Positions 35,831 through 48,769 of a DNA stretch of 64,000 nt are shown here, in pieces. Each line of letters starts with the position of its first letter. The first letter of the stretch is position 1. The position numbers were made by a program, and so were the translations under genes. The stretch lies in NCBI GenBank assembly GCA_003342815.1, contig PTEX01000414.1:81711-145710 (forward strand). Reading direction: 5' to 3'. Origin of the DNA: Eudromia elegans. Taxonomy: Eukaryota > Chordata > Aves > Tinamiformes > Tinamidae. Under the pieces are notes generated by a model, which saw only the letters and a program-made list of their open reading frames with translations, ran no database searches and was not told where the DNA came from.

Positions 35831-38800
35831 TCTCATGGCATACACAAATACAGCAGTTTGTGTAGAAGGAACAGTAAGAATGAGCTCAATTCTAGTATTT
35901 AAATCAATTCTGCATTGTTCATTTAAAAATTGCAATTAAAAGGACCTAGTATTCAAAAAACACTAGTAAAAAATATGAATAGTTTCAAATATATATATTT
36001 GTCTACCAAGAAAATGTTTCTAATTGTCTTTTTGTATTGACTAAGAAATTTAGTAATTTTTTTTTCTAATGTTATGCTATCAGTACTTATGTTTATATGG
36101 TCAGTAGCAAAACCATAAAATATAGATGAAAAATGGCCATTGTGTCTCTGGTCTCTGTTATTGTAACATGATTTTATGTAAGGTTTGTGTGTGTATTTTT
36201 TTTTGTCTGTATGTGTGCTTTTGTGTATGTAGCAACAGATGTGACAAGATCTCTCTTGTCTTTTCTAAAACAGGTACTTTTGTAGTGTTTTCAACTGCAC
36301 CAGAACTAGATTTCAGATAAAACTGACGCCTTTTTTTCCTACTTCAAAGCAGCAGCAAATTGGGTTTCTACTAAGAAAAAAAAAATGGCCACTGTAGTAA
36401 ATTGTTTCCAATTGTTTTTGCTGCAGGCTGTCCCTCATTACAAGTGTACAGTGAGGGCAGTGAAGGAGCAAGACAGCTGGAATTTCCCAGCAAATAGAGC
36501 CGTAGGGGAAGACTGATGCTGCAGCGAGGTGGCATGAACAATGTGGGAAGGATACAGAAAAGAAGTCAAGAGAACAAAATACAGTTTGCCATGAAGCACT
36601 TTGAAGAAAATCCTGCAGGGACAGCAAGAAGATTACTTGTAGTGACATGCAGGCCTGTGAGGGAGTAAGACATCACAAGTTACTTGGGACCCTTGGAAAG
36701 GCAGATAATATTAGGAAAGTATTTAAAGTTCTTGGCTTTCATCAGTTTCTTTGGAGCCCTGAAAGTCAGTTATTCATTGTAATGTGGTTAATTACTCCCA
36801 TCATTTATGCTGAGTTTACAAAAAGACATTACCTCTTTCCTAATCGAGATGTGATATGACAAAAGAAGAAATATATAAAATACAGTACATGTCTTTGCTT
36901 ATTTTTATGATGTAAAACATGCTAGTTCTCACATTATTTCAGAAATTTAGTCAACTGATAAGGAAGCAGGAGGTGCTTTCACTGAGCTTGTGAACTGACA
37001 CAGGTCTTGTGATGGAGTCTGGACAAGGCGAAAGGACATGGATTTCATGTGTTCTCAGTGCACTTCATTCACACAAGTCTATATCCGTCTTTACTTTCAG
37101 GCATATGTGATTTGTTTGATATTTGTTTTTCGAACTCTGTGTTTATCCTGTTCTTTTTGTGTGTCGTCCAATGCTTATTCCATCAGTCTTCAGTTTCTGC
37201 TCTCTAGATCAGTTTTCCACTTCTTATTTATTACTTTTCCTGTGAAAATTTTTCACTTTTAATCTTTTAAAATCTTTTCATAAGCAGACTATTTTCCTAA
37301 TTTTTCTGTCTGCCTTCTATTCTTCCTCTGTCTCAAGAATAAAGCAGACTAAGTAGAGCAGATTAAGTGTTACTAGAGACATTTTTCTTTTCTTTTTTCT
37401 TTTTTTCAATGTTGATTGCCTATCTGTAGGCAGCATTCTGATTTTCATAATTTACTCTCTATCAATTAACTCCTGTCATAGCATCTCACAAGCAAGTCAC
37501 TACAGGCAGAAGTCACTTCTGAAAAACTTTAGCTAAGTTAAGCCTTGACTGGCTGCAATTTGATTTTTATAAAACCTAGCATTATTAAATGTAGAAAAAT
37601 ACCAGCACTAGCTTTGACCTTAAATTCACTCACTATTGAAATGTAAATGATTTATTCTTCATGTTTCTCATCATGTGCACAAATTAAAACAACAAATCCT
37701 ATGTTGTTGTTAACTGTTCTCAAAGGGGTTTTGGTATGTTCAGCTATGACCTGAGTGTACATTTCCCCCAGCTTCTCTTCTGGGTGCCACTGAAAGAGCA
37801 ATGCGGGTGAAAGCTCACTGCAGACAGCCACCTCGTCTGGACGGTCAGGACAGCAGAGCACCTCATAAGCGCCCTTGCCCATCAGTTTAGATGCAACCAC
37901 GAGAATAAGTGGAGATTCAGCATAGCATATGTGAAAATATATGTTATATATTTTCTAAGCAAGGGCGTCATATTACTGGAAATATTAAGATTTAAAGAAT
38001 CATAAAGTAGGGCAATTACAGCATTTTCAAAACTGCTGTTTTGCATGCCTGAGCTAATTCCCATCAATGCTCAAGCACATACCAGCAAGAAAACAAACTG
38101 ATACTGATAATTTATAAAAGTACTTTTTTTTGTCCTTCTGTTTAGGTGGGTACTATGTTGGTTCATGTTCATAGAAAAGTCGCAGAAGCTGTAGCCAATG
38201 TAGCTCAATATACACAATTAGGAGACAATTAGAAGCCTATCTGCTTATATTAATATTCATATTAATGACCAGCCAGTTAAGCCAGGCAAATTGTCCAAAA
38301 ATGGCTTTCTAGTTTTATACATTTTTTTCCTAATTTCTTAATATTTATGATGATTTCTAGGAGTATTTTTTTTCTGCTTTGTACTTAATTATTTTACTAT
38401 TACTTTAATAAAAATATAAGGACTAAGTAAAGATTTGGTCTTTTTATTTGCTTTATTTTTTTCTTCTTTTTTTTTCTGTTCTTTTAGCTGGTTAAATTAC
38501 TAGCTGCAATTTTTACTTACTGAAAACTCTCATTAAGTATTATTTTTTGAGATGTTTTAAGACAGTTGAACTTAAAATTTCATATTAACTGACAATTAAA
38601 AGTGAAAGCAGAGCACAATTAAATCTTAATGATTAAATTCTTTTACATTATTTAATTAATATTTTCTACAAACAGATAGTGGTAAAAATTGTCAAAATAA
38701 TTATCACTGTTTTATCATTTACGTAAGTTTTATTATCTTAGGAAGATGTAAGGAATATCGTATCACATGTCAGAAAAGTGAACAAGTATAATTGTAATTG

Positions 38801-41800
38801 GAATAATATAGTTTCCAAAGGTAATGCAGGTGCTATACTCCTGTATGCAAAGAAAGCTTTTCTTTTCATAGTTCTGAGTGTTTTAATCCTAAAATCATTA
38901 AATTAAGCTCCTGATAAGCTATGGAGATCCACACACCTCTATGGCCTATCTTTTAATTTTGGAAGTCCAAAAGCTTCAAGTGCAAGGAAATACTCTAGAA
39001 CATATGAGTTTTGATCACTTTGTGTTTTTCGGGAGCAAACTGACCTCTGACCAGACCGCTTGCTGTGAATACATAATTTTCTCTGTTTTATGACAAAATA
39101 TGAAATCATATGCTCGTATTGCTTGACTGGTGAAAAGAGTTTCATAAATTTGTAAGGTATGTCTCAAAAGGAGACAAGGAGTGAAATTAATGAGTTCATC
39201 ATCTCCAAGAGAGATACTAAGACAAAAAGCAATGGAGGTTGAATTTTTCCCAACTATCTGCAGTAGTTGTCAATATATTTCCCCCTTTTCTTGAGGTGGC
39301 AGAATATTCATGCTCTGTGATTGTCTTTATTTCTTTTATTATTACAGAAGTAGTCCAAATTCTTGCTTTTCTGAATAAAGTTTATAGAACACAGCTAATA
39401 TGCTACCTTTTTTTGATTTATTTTTGAATATATGTTGGAAAAATGAGATCACTACTTTGCCTATACAGATGAACCTGTACTTATTTGTACTTCAGAAATT
39501 TGCATTAAAGACTACTTAAAACAGAGTAAGTTAGGTTGCAATAATTAATCTCATACTGTTTTAGAGTTTCCTATGTTAAATTTGGTATTCTCTCAACATG
39601 TTCCGAATGTATTTTTTTCAGTTATTTTAAACAGTAACCACAAGCCTCTAATCCAAAAGAAATTGTAAATTAAACAGAAAAATTATTTTACCAGTAGTTT
39701 GTATCTAAATATATTTCAAATAATCACATCTATGATCAAGAACAACAGTGGAAATTGAGGTCCCAATTCAGCAAAGTGCTTAAATATATAACGTAGCTAT
39801 AAGGCCTTGATAGTCCCAATGAATTCATTGTCTGAATTGCTTCAGTACTACAGCTAAGGCTGTATTACTTCTGTATGCTATGTGAAGTCAAAATGTACTT
39901 AATACTCCTACTTAATATGTTCAGATAACTGAACTAGACTTGTCCATTTATTTTGATATAAATCTAAATCAACTTTTTAGATATACATCTATCATATCCT
40001 ACTGCCATTCTTCTAATCACTAAGCTTTTTTGTTGGCACCACTCTCTGAAAACAATGATACTTGGCCTAAAGAAGAAGTTCAGAAGTTCAGTTTTAATTT
40101 GTGGATGCTCAAAATGGATTATTTGGAAAATCTTTTCCTTTATATTTTATAAGAGACTGAAAATTCCAGTAATATTTGGCTGATTCTTTGGCCATATACA
40201 GTACTCAGCATATGCATGTATGTATGCATGTGTGTTACTGCACTGTTTTATGCTTACACATTTAGACTTTTTATATCCAGCTGATTTTGTGACTATAGCA
40301 CATCACATTGCCTAGGAAATAGGATGAGTGTTTTTCAATGTAACACATACAGGAATTACAAATACTCTCATTTTTATTTTGCAGCAACATACATTTTTTC
40401 CTCTAGATGGCAATATATTGCAAGAAATATTGTAAATCTGATTGCAGCAGCTTTAAACATTGAATCTGACATTCTTCAGAAAGGATTTAAAGTGAAATTA
40501 CATTGAAATTACATTTTGTTTTCCCTTAAAATTTTTGAGGGCAGATATGTACAGCATAATAAATAATGAGCAAGATAGGAAAAAGCAAGTAAATCAGATA
40601 AAAACATCAGTCTTAGTACTTACAAAGCTTAAATACCTACTCAAAACCAATGGTCACATGGACTTTTATACTGAGGTATCCCATATAAGTGTTTCCCAAG
40701 CATAGCAGTATTTTTTTTTATATAACGCTATAAGAAATTAACCTTTTACATTTCCATATTGATACTTCAGAATTCCATACTGTCTCAATAAAATATAGAA
40801 ATATAGTAACACAATATTCAAAAAAAAATGTGATCAGTACTTATATGGAAAATGACAAACAATATGTAACAACAGTAATGATGTTGTGGATCTGATGATT
40901 AAAGACCTAATCTATCAGAGGAGACAGTATCTTTTTTCTACACAAACTGACATAATCAGTGAATTAAAATAGATGTTTCAGGATACCTCAGGTCTTCATC
41001 ATAAACATTAATTTTGTACTTTCCCCTTATCCATATATTTTTAATTCTGACTACTTTTTTCTGATCTAGCATAATATAATAAAGGATTAAATTATATTGT
41101 CTTGAAATGGTTAAAGAGAAACTCAAAGCTTTCATGATAGTAATACAACAGAGTATAGATATGTGGAGCTTATATAATTATATGTATGCTTTTAGAAAAT
41201 AGTTTGTGCATCTACTGAAGAAGAAATGAAGTGAGGCATTGTTTAGATTCACCTGTACCAATCCATTTGATATTTCCCTTCTTTACATGCATGAGCTTGC
41301 TTGTTTGTTTGCTTCTGTATAAAAGGAAAATAAACACTGATGCCTTATCTGAACGATTTTTGCCTTTACCCTTTTCAGTAGAATCTGACAGATTAGTAAA
41401 TCAGCTCAGAAGATTTATTCACAGTTTATTTTCCCCTGAAACTCTTGGTAAGAATTTCCAAGGAATTACTCAAAAGAGATGTTTTTTCCTTCCTTGGGAG
41501 AGGGGATGTCAACTGTCACTTTTGTTAAATGAACATATCAACTGCTAGTTGTGATCACAATGAGAACACTAAGGATGAGCTCTGCAGTTAGAGAGGTTAC
41601 CCAGCTGTGAAGTATGGCAGTAAAAACAAACGGGAGGGGACGAGAAATGGGGGCTGAAATACCCAGTTTCATGGTAATGTATTTGCAAATTAGGTAAGTT
41701 TGTCATATACTTTCCCTCAGGAAAATGATGAGGTCTTAGGACTAGATTTTTTCATTACAGCCCTCTTGAAAAGGTTGTGCCTAAAACGTTTATGCTGAAC

Positions 41801-43619
41801 AGTTATTGTTTGCCAGTTACATCTAATTAGGAGCAATGACTGGCACTGGAGTCTAATAAATACAGAAAGGGAAGGCACAGCTAAAGACAGCTGGGCATTG
41901 GCAGGATGCTGATAGTGAAAAAGCTGTGGGTATTTCCTTTGACATGGCAAAAGGATAGTGAGCACCTGATTGTTGATTCTCCAGATTTCAAGATGACTCA
42001 AGTCAGGGAAAAAGTAGAGAAAATGCTAGCTGACTTCACAGTAGCAAACAGATAAAAGCTCTAGATAGCTGAGAGTTAAGAGTGCAGCAGAGGAGATTGC
42101 TAGCTAGCTTCTTTGAGACAAAAAGCTGCAGGTTAAAAGATTAGTGAAGAGACTGAGCTGTTGAGGATGAAACGTAAGTATTATGGGGAGCATTATACAT
42201 TTTTCTCTGGAGAGAAGAAAGGAGGAAAAAAGAAAAAAAAATGGAGAAACAGCAAAGCTAGTGCTGGAAGAAGTGAAAATAGCAGAACTCCAGGGTCCCT
42301 CGAAGCTACCTATGATGGAGGAGGTCTGAATGGTGGCAGTTTGAAAAGCTGATGATGAGTCAATGCAGTATACTCAGACTTCTGAAGCCTATTTGAGGTG
42401 TCCAACAGAAAACTACTGCAAGTATGGGCAATATTGAAGTTAAGCTCAGTTGTAAAATCCTTCCTGGGCTATGGAATGAAAAGCGATGTGATATTGGTGC
42501 AGTGTCACATCTTAGCTAGGGGCAATTTCGCCAGTAATCTGAATGTGCTTCATGTAATAGTTGTCCTTTCTTGAACGCCTCAAAACTCTAGGGTAGTACT
42601 TTAGCAACACCACACTTGCCATTAAGAGCCAAAGCTATGTTCTCACTGTTGTTCATAGGAACTAGAAATCTAACCCTTGCTAATCAAAGTTGCTTGTTAA
42701 TCAAATCCATGATGCTAATAAAAGAAGCACATTTGCAAACAGAGGATTGAAACTCTTTGTATGACTTTCCAAGGCTGCAAGTGTATAGGTATGTAATACA
42801 CTCTGCCTCTATGCTGCCATATCCACCTGGTGGAGAATGCTGGTGGATTTATTACTGGAGAGGGAGACTGAGGCTAGGAGTAAGGAAATGTCCAGTCCAC
42901 AGACTGGAATAGAAATGTGGATGTCTGAACTTCTGATGGACTTCTACTGGATGTCTGTACTTCCTGCTGGCTCTTTTCTTCCTCTTGTGACTCAAGAGAC
43001 TGATTTCTTCAGAACCTAGTGCACTGCAAATACCTAGGTGAGGTATAGCTCTTCCAGTATAGCCTTTCTTCATTCCTAGCCTCAGTAAAATGTATTTGGA
43101 GTCCTGCTATGCTTTGGTGATCTCTGTTTACTGGATCATCCCTGTGAGATAGTTTAGAAATCTCAGATTTTTTCCAAGTTGTACTGAGAGCCAAACTTCT
43201 TTGTCTCTGGAATTAGTGAGCTGTGTAACAAAAGCATGAAACTCTCTGTGCCACCGCAGTCTTTGGGATTTATGCTGTGTAATGGAGTTAGATGACAGAA
43301 CTATTAGGTTAAAGTGTTAGTCTGTGATTATAATAATATATATATTCTTTAAAAAATGGCTGTAAGTCAGAGATGACTGCAATAGGAATAATGACTGGGA
43401 TTTGTTTAGGTAAACTAGATTTCTAATAGATAGTCATCTGTAATCTGAACTATTTTTCCTCAGACTCCTTTGGTAGCAACTAGGGTAAAAGAGGTAGCTC
43501 TGAAAATTATTCACCTCATCCTAAAACAAGCTTTTAGCATAATATTGATGAATCATCTTCTGGAAGTGACTATTTATTTCAAGTGATTAGCTCAGTTTAG
43601 ATATCTAAAATCAGGTGAG
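35831..43619. other. Long AT-rich stretch, no gene recognised
   Basis: Nearly 8 kb of unique-looking AT-rich DNA. It holds a TG-rich low-complexity run (about 36183-36232), a 14-bp imperfect tandem of AGCAGACTAAGT-type units (about 37341-37368) and a CATG/TATG repeat (about 40208-40234). Open frames of 60-111 codons (for example 36313-36648 minus and 41231-41548 plus) have no start, splice or domain support. The segment near 38240-38460 is rich in homeodomain-type TAAT cores, which is expected at this composition. Confidence 0.5.
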
Positions 43620-43960
43620 GTGATTCTCACTCAGCGTCAGCTCTGAGCTACCCAATCTGACGTGGTACGTGATGTCAAGCAAAACTGTAATTGGAGTAAC
43701 GTCTCTCTAGATAAGCACTTTTATTAACATTGTGATGAATTTACACCATAATTGCAGCAGTTTAAAGGGAGAGAAATGGCTTGCAGTGTTGTTATAATGT
43801 TTGCCATGTTACGCAAAGTCATCCTATTTTTCTTGTAATAGCACAAGTTCCTGTTATGTATCTGCTACCCTCTAATAAACTGAGGTTTGCACTAAGGCTA
43901 CTGAAATTGGTAGGCATTTTCATATGTAAATTTCTCTAATAAAGACAGACCTTTAGTTGT
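43620..43960. promoter_or_regulatory. Possible regulatory segment with CRE-like palindrome
   Basis: A cluster of CpG-containing motifs lies in AT-rich DNA: TGACGTGG at 43658-43665 and ACGTGATGTCA at about 43667-43677. Together they make an imperfect palindrome of CRE/ATF half-sites. TGTAATTGG and CATAATTGCAG homeodomain-type sites follow. This suits an enhancer or conserved non-coding element, but conservation cannot be judged here. Confidence 0.2.
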
Positions 43961-44952
43961 GCAAGAATAATACTCTGCTGCCTTGCAGCTTTTAAACTCA
44001 TTTCCATCTGCTAAGTTTGAATGTAAAATGCTGTAAAACAGCAGTTTCTACTCACTTAACGCCTCTTTTGAAGAGGGGTAATAAATTAGGCAAAAGGCAA
44101 GAAAGATTACAATTACCTTGCTCTCACCTTGTACTATTCATCTGCAACTGGTTGTACAACATTCAATTAATTCATTAAAGAATTGGTTCTATACATTCAG
44201 AGAAAAAGACACTATTTGTATGAGCTTTTCTTTAAGAAGTCTGATTTTAATGTTGAACAGCTTTGATGCTAGAACATTTATGTTGCATTTATTTCCTGAT
44301 AAACTTCTCTTTTTTATCCTTTGAAACAAACCTTTCTCTTCATGATGTCCTGTAGACTCCCTCTCAAGTACTGTTATGTTTCTTGTTTTGCCTCTGACTT
44401 ATATAACATGGAACATTCGTGAAATTCAGAATCTCTTATCTAGATTTTCAAAGACTCTTCATATACATATTCATACTCCATCTGTACATATTTAGGGACC
44501 TGTTACAGTTTCTAAAATGTACAAAATATCTTTAATTCATTTAGAAAAAAAAGATGGATGCTAGAGCATTTTGAGCAACAGTAGCATACAAAAAAAATAA
44601 CAGCCAGAACTCCATATATATTTTTGGAGCAGATGTTGTGGAAGGCAACTGTTATTAGGATTGTGCCCTGTACAATTCATATGTGGACTCAAAATCATGC
44701 TTAAAATCCACTGAGAAAGACCAACTTGCCCAGAGCCTTCACTTATTGCAGGGAGAGTCTAGAGTCTGGAGGAACAATGTTCTTTGAGATATTTCAGACC
44801 ATACTAAGCTTTCAGTGCAGAGGATTATATAGAGTTATCGCTACCAAGAGAAGCAGACAAGGAATAGTGTGGCACAGTTATGTTAAGTGTATGTGTTCTA
44901 GACACTTAAATCTAAAATTTGTTTTGTGCTAGTATTAGATAGAATTATGAGT

Positions 44953-45193
44953 AAGTACAAATTAAAACACAGGAAGTTCCATGTCCATGTGATGAAGAAC
45001 TTCTTTCCTGTGAGGGTGACAGAGCCCTGGAACAGGCTGCCCAGAGAGGCTGTGGAGTCTCCTTCTCTGGAGATCTTCCAAACTCACCTGGATGCCACCT
45101 GTGCCCCATGCTCTAGGTGTCCCTGCTGGAGCAGAGGGGTGGGACTGGATGATCTCTAGAGGTCCCTTCCAACCTCAACCATTCTATGATTCT
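44953..45193 (+). mobile_element. CR1 3'-end fragment, plus strand
   Basis: A well preserved CR1 3' end. It enters at ACAAATTAAAACACAGGAAG, continues through the C-terminal ORF2 codons (NFFPVRVTEPWNRLP in the frame at 44926-45159) and ends ...CAACCATTCTATGATTCT. It is 5'-truncated to about 240 bases. The good preservation of the terminal ATTCTATGATTCT suggests a relatively young copy. Confidence 0.97.
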
Positions 45194-48100
45194 CTCCTGC
45201 CTGAACCACATTTTCTGTTACTGGTTTTTCCTGGTGCTAATGTTTGCAAAAACATTATCAGATCAGGCAAACACTCTGGCTGAGGATTAACACCACAGTA
45301 AAAGAGTTTGTCAGCCCCAGTGTATCAGTTTGTCAGATGCGTGAATCCTGATGTATGCACAAAAAAGTATAGTAGGAATGAGAGAAGGAGTCATCAGCAA
45401 AACCATTTTTGTTAGATTAAAATAACTGCGTCTTTAGTCTACACTAGCCACTAGCATGGTTCAAAGTTTCACATAGCCAGTGTATACTTCTCATTGTGTT
45501 ACTGAAAATCCCTCTGGAGAAAAAAAAAAAAAAAGTGTTAAAACTTTCAGATTAATGTCCATTCACATATTGAAAGGGAAGATAAAACAGTTAATGAAAC
45601 ATTCAGACAATATACCCTTAATTTCAAGAAAAGAACAAACCCAGTGGCTCAGACAGCATCCTCTGTTTCTATTTTCTCATTTGAGCTTCTGTCTGTCTAG
45701 TAATATTGATTAGCAGTGCTGTTTTGGTACGGTAATTCCATATGACAGCTCATTAGGACTGTCTATAAGGAGTGACGGAAAAAGTTATAACTTCAGATAT
45801 ATTTTAGGAAATCGCTTTTCAAAGTGTTCGGTTTCCAACAGTAATAGCCAGATAATAAGGTACAAATTACTCTACCATCACATGGAGAAAATAAATAAAA
45901 TGTACTGGAATTGTTCACTTTATTTTTCTTGAAATGCTATCAGATACTGCTTTCATTCTTAATTGATAAAAAATAATTTTCTCTTATTTCACACTTAGGC
46001 TACTTGAATTTGTTTCCATAGCTTTCTTGAGGTTATATGGGTCTAATTTTCCTCAACTGTAAAATGAGGAATTTTTCACAGTGGTAAAATGAAGGATTTT
46101 ACCTAGAGTAGAAAGGGTATTTTGTCTCTAACTGTGCTTATACCTATCTACCCATCTAAATTTAAGAGAAATGTCTAATTGAGAGTGTAATTGTTCATAT
46201 CTCCTGGCATACTCAGTCAAGAGAAGTAAACATCTCCTCAGGACAGAGGTGATTGTACATGGGCTGAATCACCCTTTAAAATTACCTTCTCTTCTATGTG
46301 TATTAGTTCGATTGTATTTCTAGCATGAAGCTTCATTTAGTAGCCTAAATCTTAAAATATATTAATTACAGAAGAATAAAACAGTGTTAGCAACAAGTCT
46401 CACTATTCCACCTGCTTACAAGAGATTGAAAAAAACAAAATGTAAAAAGAAAAAATTATGAAAGAGAAAATGATTTCTTTCCTGTTATTGAGGATCTATT
46501 TTATTTTTACAGTCTTGTCCTGTTCATGATAAGGGAAATCAGTAAAAATACTAAAAGAACCAGACAGAGTACAAGCAGTGCATAAAATGCTGTGCCAAAA
46601 TTCCATTTGATATCATTTTATACATAAAGGCCTCACAGTTCAAAACCACACAGATAAGCCTTTGCTTTGTCAATAGTTCAGGAAACAAAAAAGCAGCTTG
46701 CAGCTAGCTCATTCCACCTATGTCTGGCACAAACACATTAGATATGCTGAATTTTATTGGTAAATAAAAAGAACCAGTGAAATTTCAGCTGCAAGCATGA
46801 GCTAAGCCTGGCAGAAGAAGAAAAAAAACCCGCAATAATATTCAAAGAAATAACGAGGAGGGGGCAATATGGTCCAAAAATGAATAAAAAAGAAGGAACC
46901 ACATCCAAAAACATAGAATAGGTTTTAAAACATGGTTAAAGATAAAACGTTCCCAGTGGAAGCAAACAGGAGAGGCAGTATATCTCATACATGGCCAAAG
47001 GCAAATTCTACAGATCATCCTTTGTGCTGCCACCAAATACAACTATGTCCCTTTACTTTTAACCCTTTTTAGGCACTGTATATTTCTTCACTTACTTTTT
47101 CTTGGGGTACTATTTTAATCATTTTTATATTCTTTATAGAGCATTCCTTTCCTTGGCCATTGCACTCACTTATAAAGGCAAATCATCAGCAAAGATTTGT
47201 AAGGTATCACTGCTTGTGGCCTGATGAACCTGAGCACGATTCATTTTCAATATGTTCACCTACACTGAATGACATGCATACGTGAAGCCGTCATCCTTCA
47301 TTTAACAGAGCTTTAAGGGCGAGTTAAATCTCTCATAAACTACTTCTGGATAATGAAGCAGAAAGAGCTCTCACTTAAAACCACCTGCATGTCAGCATCT
47401 AGAACAGGCACAAATGTGACTAACTTGTAGAAATATGAACAACGCAGGCATAAAGGCTTTGAATATTGTGTCTGTATGTGTGCGGATGCACTTAAATGGT
47501 ATGGCTTAATGTAATACCCACCTTGCACCAAAATGTTAACAGTTCAGCTTCTCCTACCCCACTGGTTACTAGGCGCTCTAGCACTTAGCAGACCTTATGC
47601 AGACCAGGTTCAATTTCACGGATAAATTAACAAATAATTAACACGCTAAAAAAAAAAAAAAGAATATTGTTCAACTATTTAGAATCTGGAATCAATGATG
47701 AGATCACTTCCAGGAAAAGCCAGAGACATGGCAAAAGAGAGATACAAATGGCACAGCAGGATATGCAATCAGAAGCAGAGGAGAAAGACTTGGTGTCTAC
47801 AGCCACCTCCTTTAGCAGCAGCTGGCTCAGCTCTGTCACTGAACTGCACCCTTAAAAAGAGAAAATCCCCCAAAGCATGAAAGAAATAACAAAGCATAAC
47901 ATAAAATCCTTGAAAATATAATTGACATTGAACAAAACCAAAAAGAAAAAAAAAAAGAGTGCTTTTATGTTGAACCTTCCAACTCACATTTCTCTTTAGT
48001 CGATTCATCCTATGCTCTAGCAAACAAGATTTGGTACATCCTTTACAAGAAAATAATAAAATTACACCAAAGAAATGACTAGTTCTACCAGGAGTTTGTT

Positions 48101-48530
48101 GTCTGAGTGGAAACTGCTTATATATTGTGATGTTTTACTATCACGGAGGTGATAGCAACGGTGTTACAGATTGGACTTTTTTTTTTTTTTTAAAAAGAGA
48201 GAGAGATGGAAGCAAGTTCTGCTGAATCAAGATTCACGGGAAATGTTTGGGGAAAGGTAAGACAGACTAAAACAAAAGAAGCCAAAAAAAAATATTCAGA
48301 TTGGAGATCAAAATGAATTCAAGGCACATCTGACAGTTTTTCAAAAAGCTGCAAGAAGAGATTCAACAAAGACTTTGCTGGAACACTGTGATGGATGATA
48401 TCTGCTTGCTTTTTGTTTCTTATGGTGCATTTTATATTCTGTCAAAGAAATTTCTCCAGGTGGCCAGAAAGACTTGTCTAGACTGGAATACCATACGTCA
48501 AGGTGACCCCTTTCCCTTTGGAGATATGTA
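45194..48530. other. AT-rich stretch, no gene recognised
   Basis: Unique-looking DNA with A-runs at about 45521-45535 and 47648-47661 and a T15 run at 48177-48191. A 28-bp imperfect tandem containing GTAAAATGA lies at about 46058-46102. Open frames are short and unsupported. Confidence 0.5.
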
Positions 48531-48539
48531 AATATCTCG

Positions 48540-48765
48540 TTCCTCTTTTTTTTCCCTCCTCTCTTTCTTTTCATTTGTTCCTTTCTTCCTTTTTTTCCTT
48601 CTTTTCCTTCTTTTCCTTTTTTTCTTTTCCTTCCTTCCTTCCTTCCTTCCTTCCTTCCTTCCTTCCTTCCTTCCTTCCTTCCTTCCTTCCTTCTTCTTTT
48701 TTTGACTTGCTTGCTTCCTTCCTCCTACTCCATTTTCACTTCTTTTCACTCTTTCTCTTTTAAAT
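48540..48765. repeat. Polypyrimidine tract with perfect (TTCC)16
   Basis: More than 200 bases are almost pure C/T on the plus strand. The core at 48627-48690 is 16 perfect TTCC units, flanked by degenerate TTTTCC and TTTC repeats. The mirror-symmetric purine/pyrimidine strand can adopt triplex (H-DNA) structure. Frames across it (Lys-Glu-Gly-Arg repeats or Phe-Leu-Pro-Ser repeats) are not genes. Confidence 0.95.
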
Positions 48766-48769
48766 AGCA

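Noticed and set aside
48627-48690. Regularly spaced repeats as a CRISPR array
   Set aside because: It is a 4-bp microsatellite without spacers, in a vertebrate nuclear genome.
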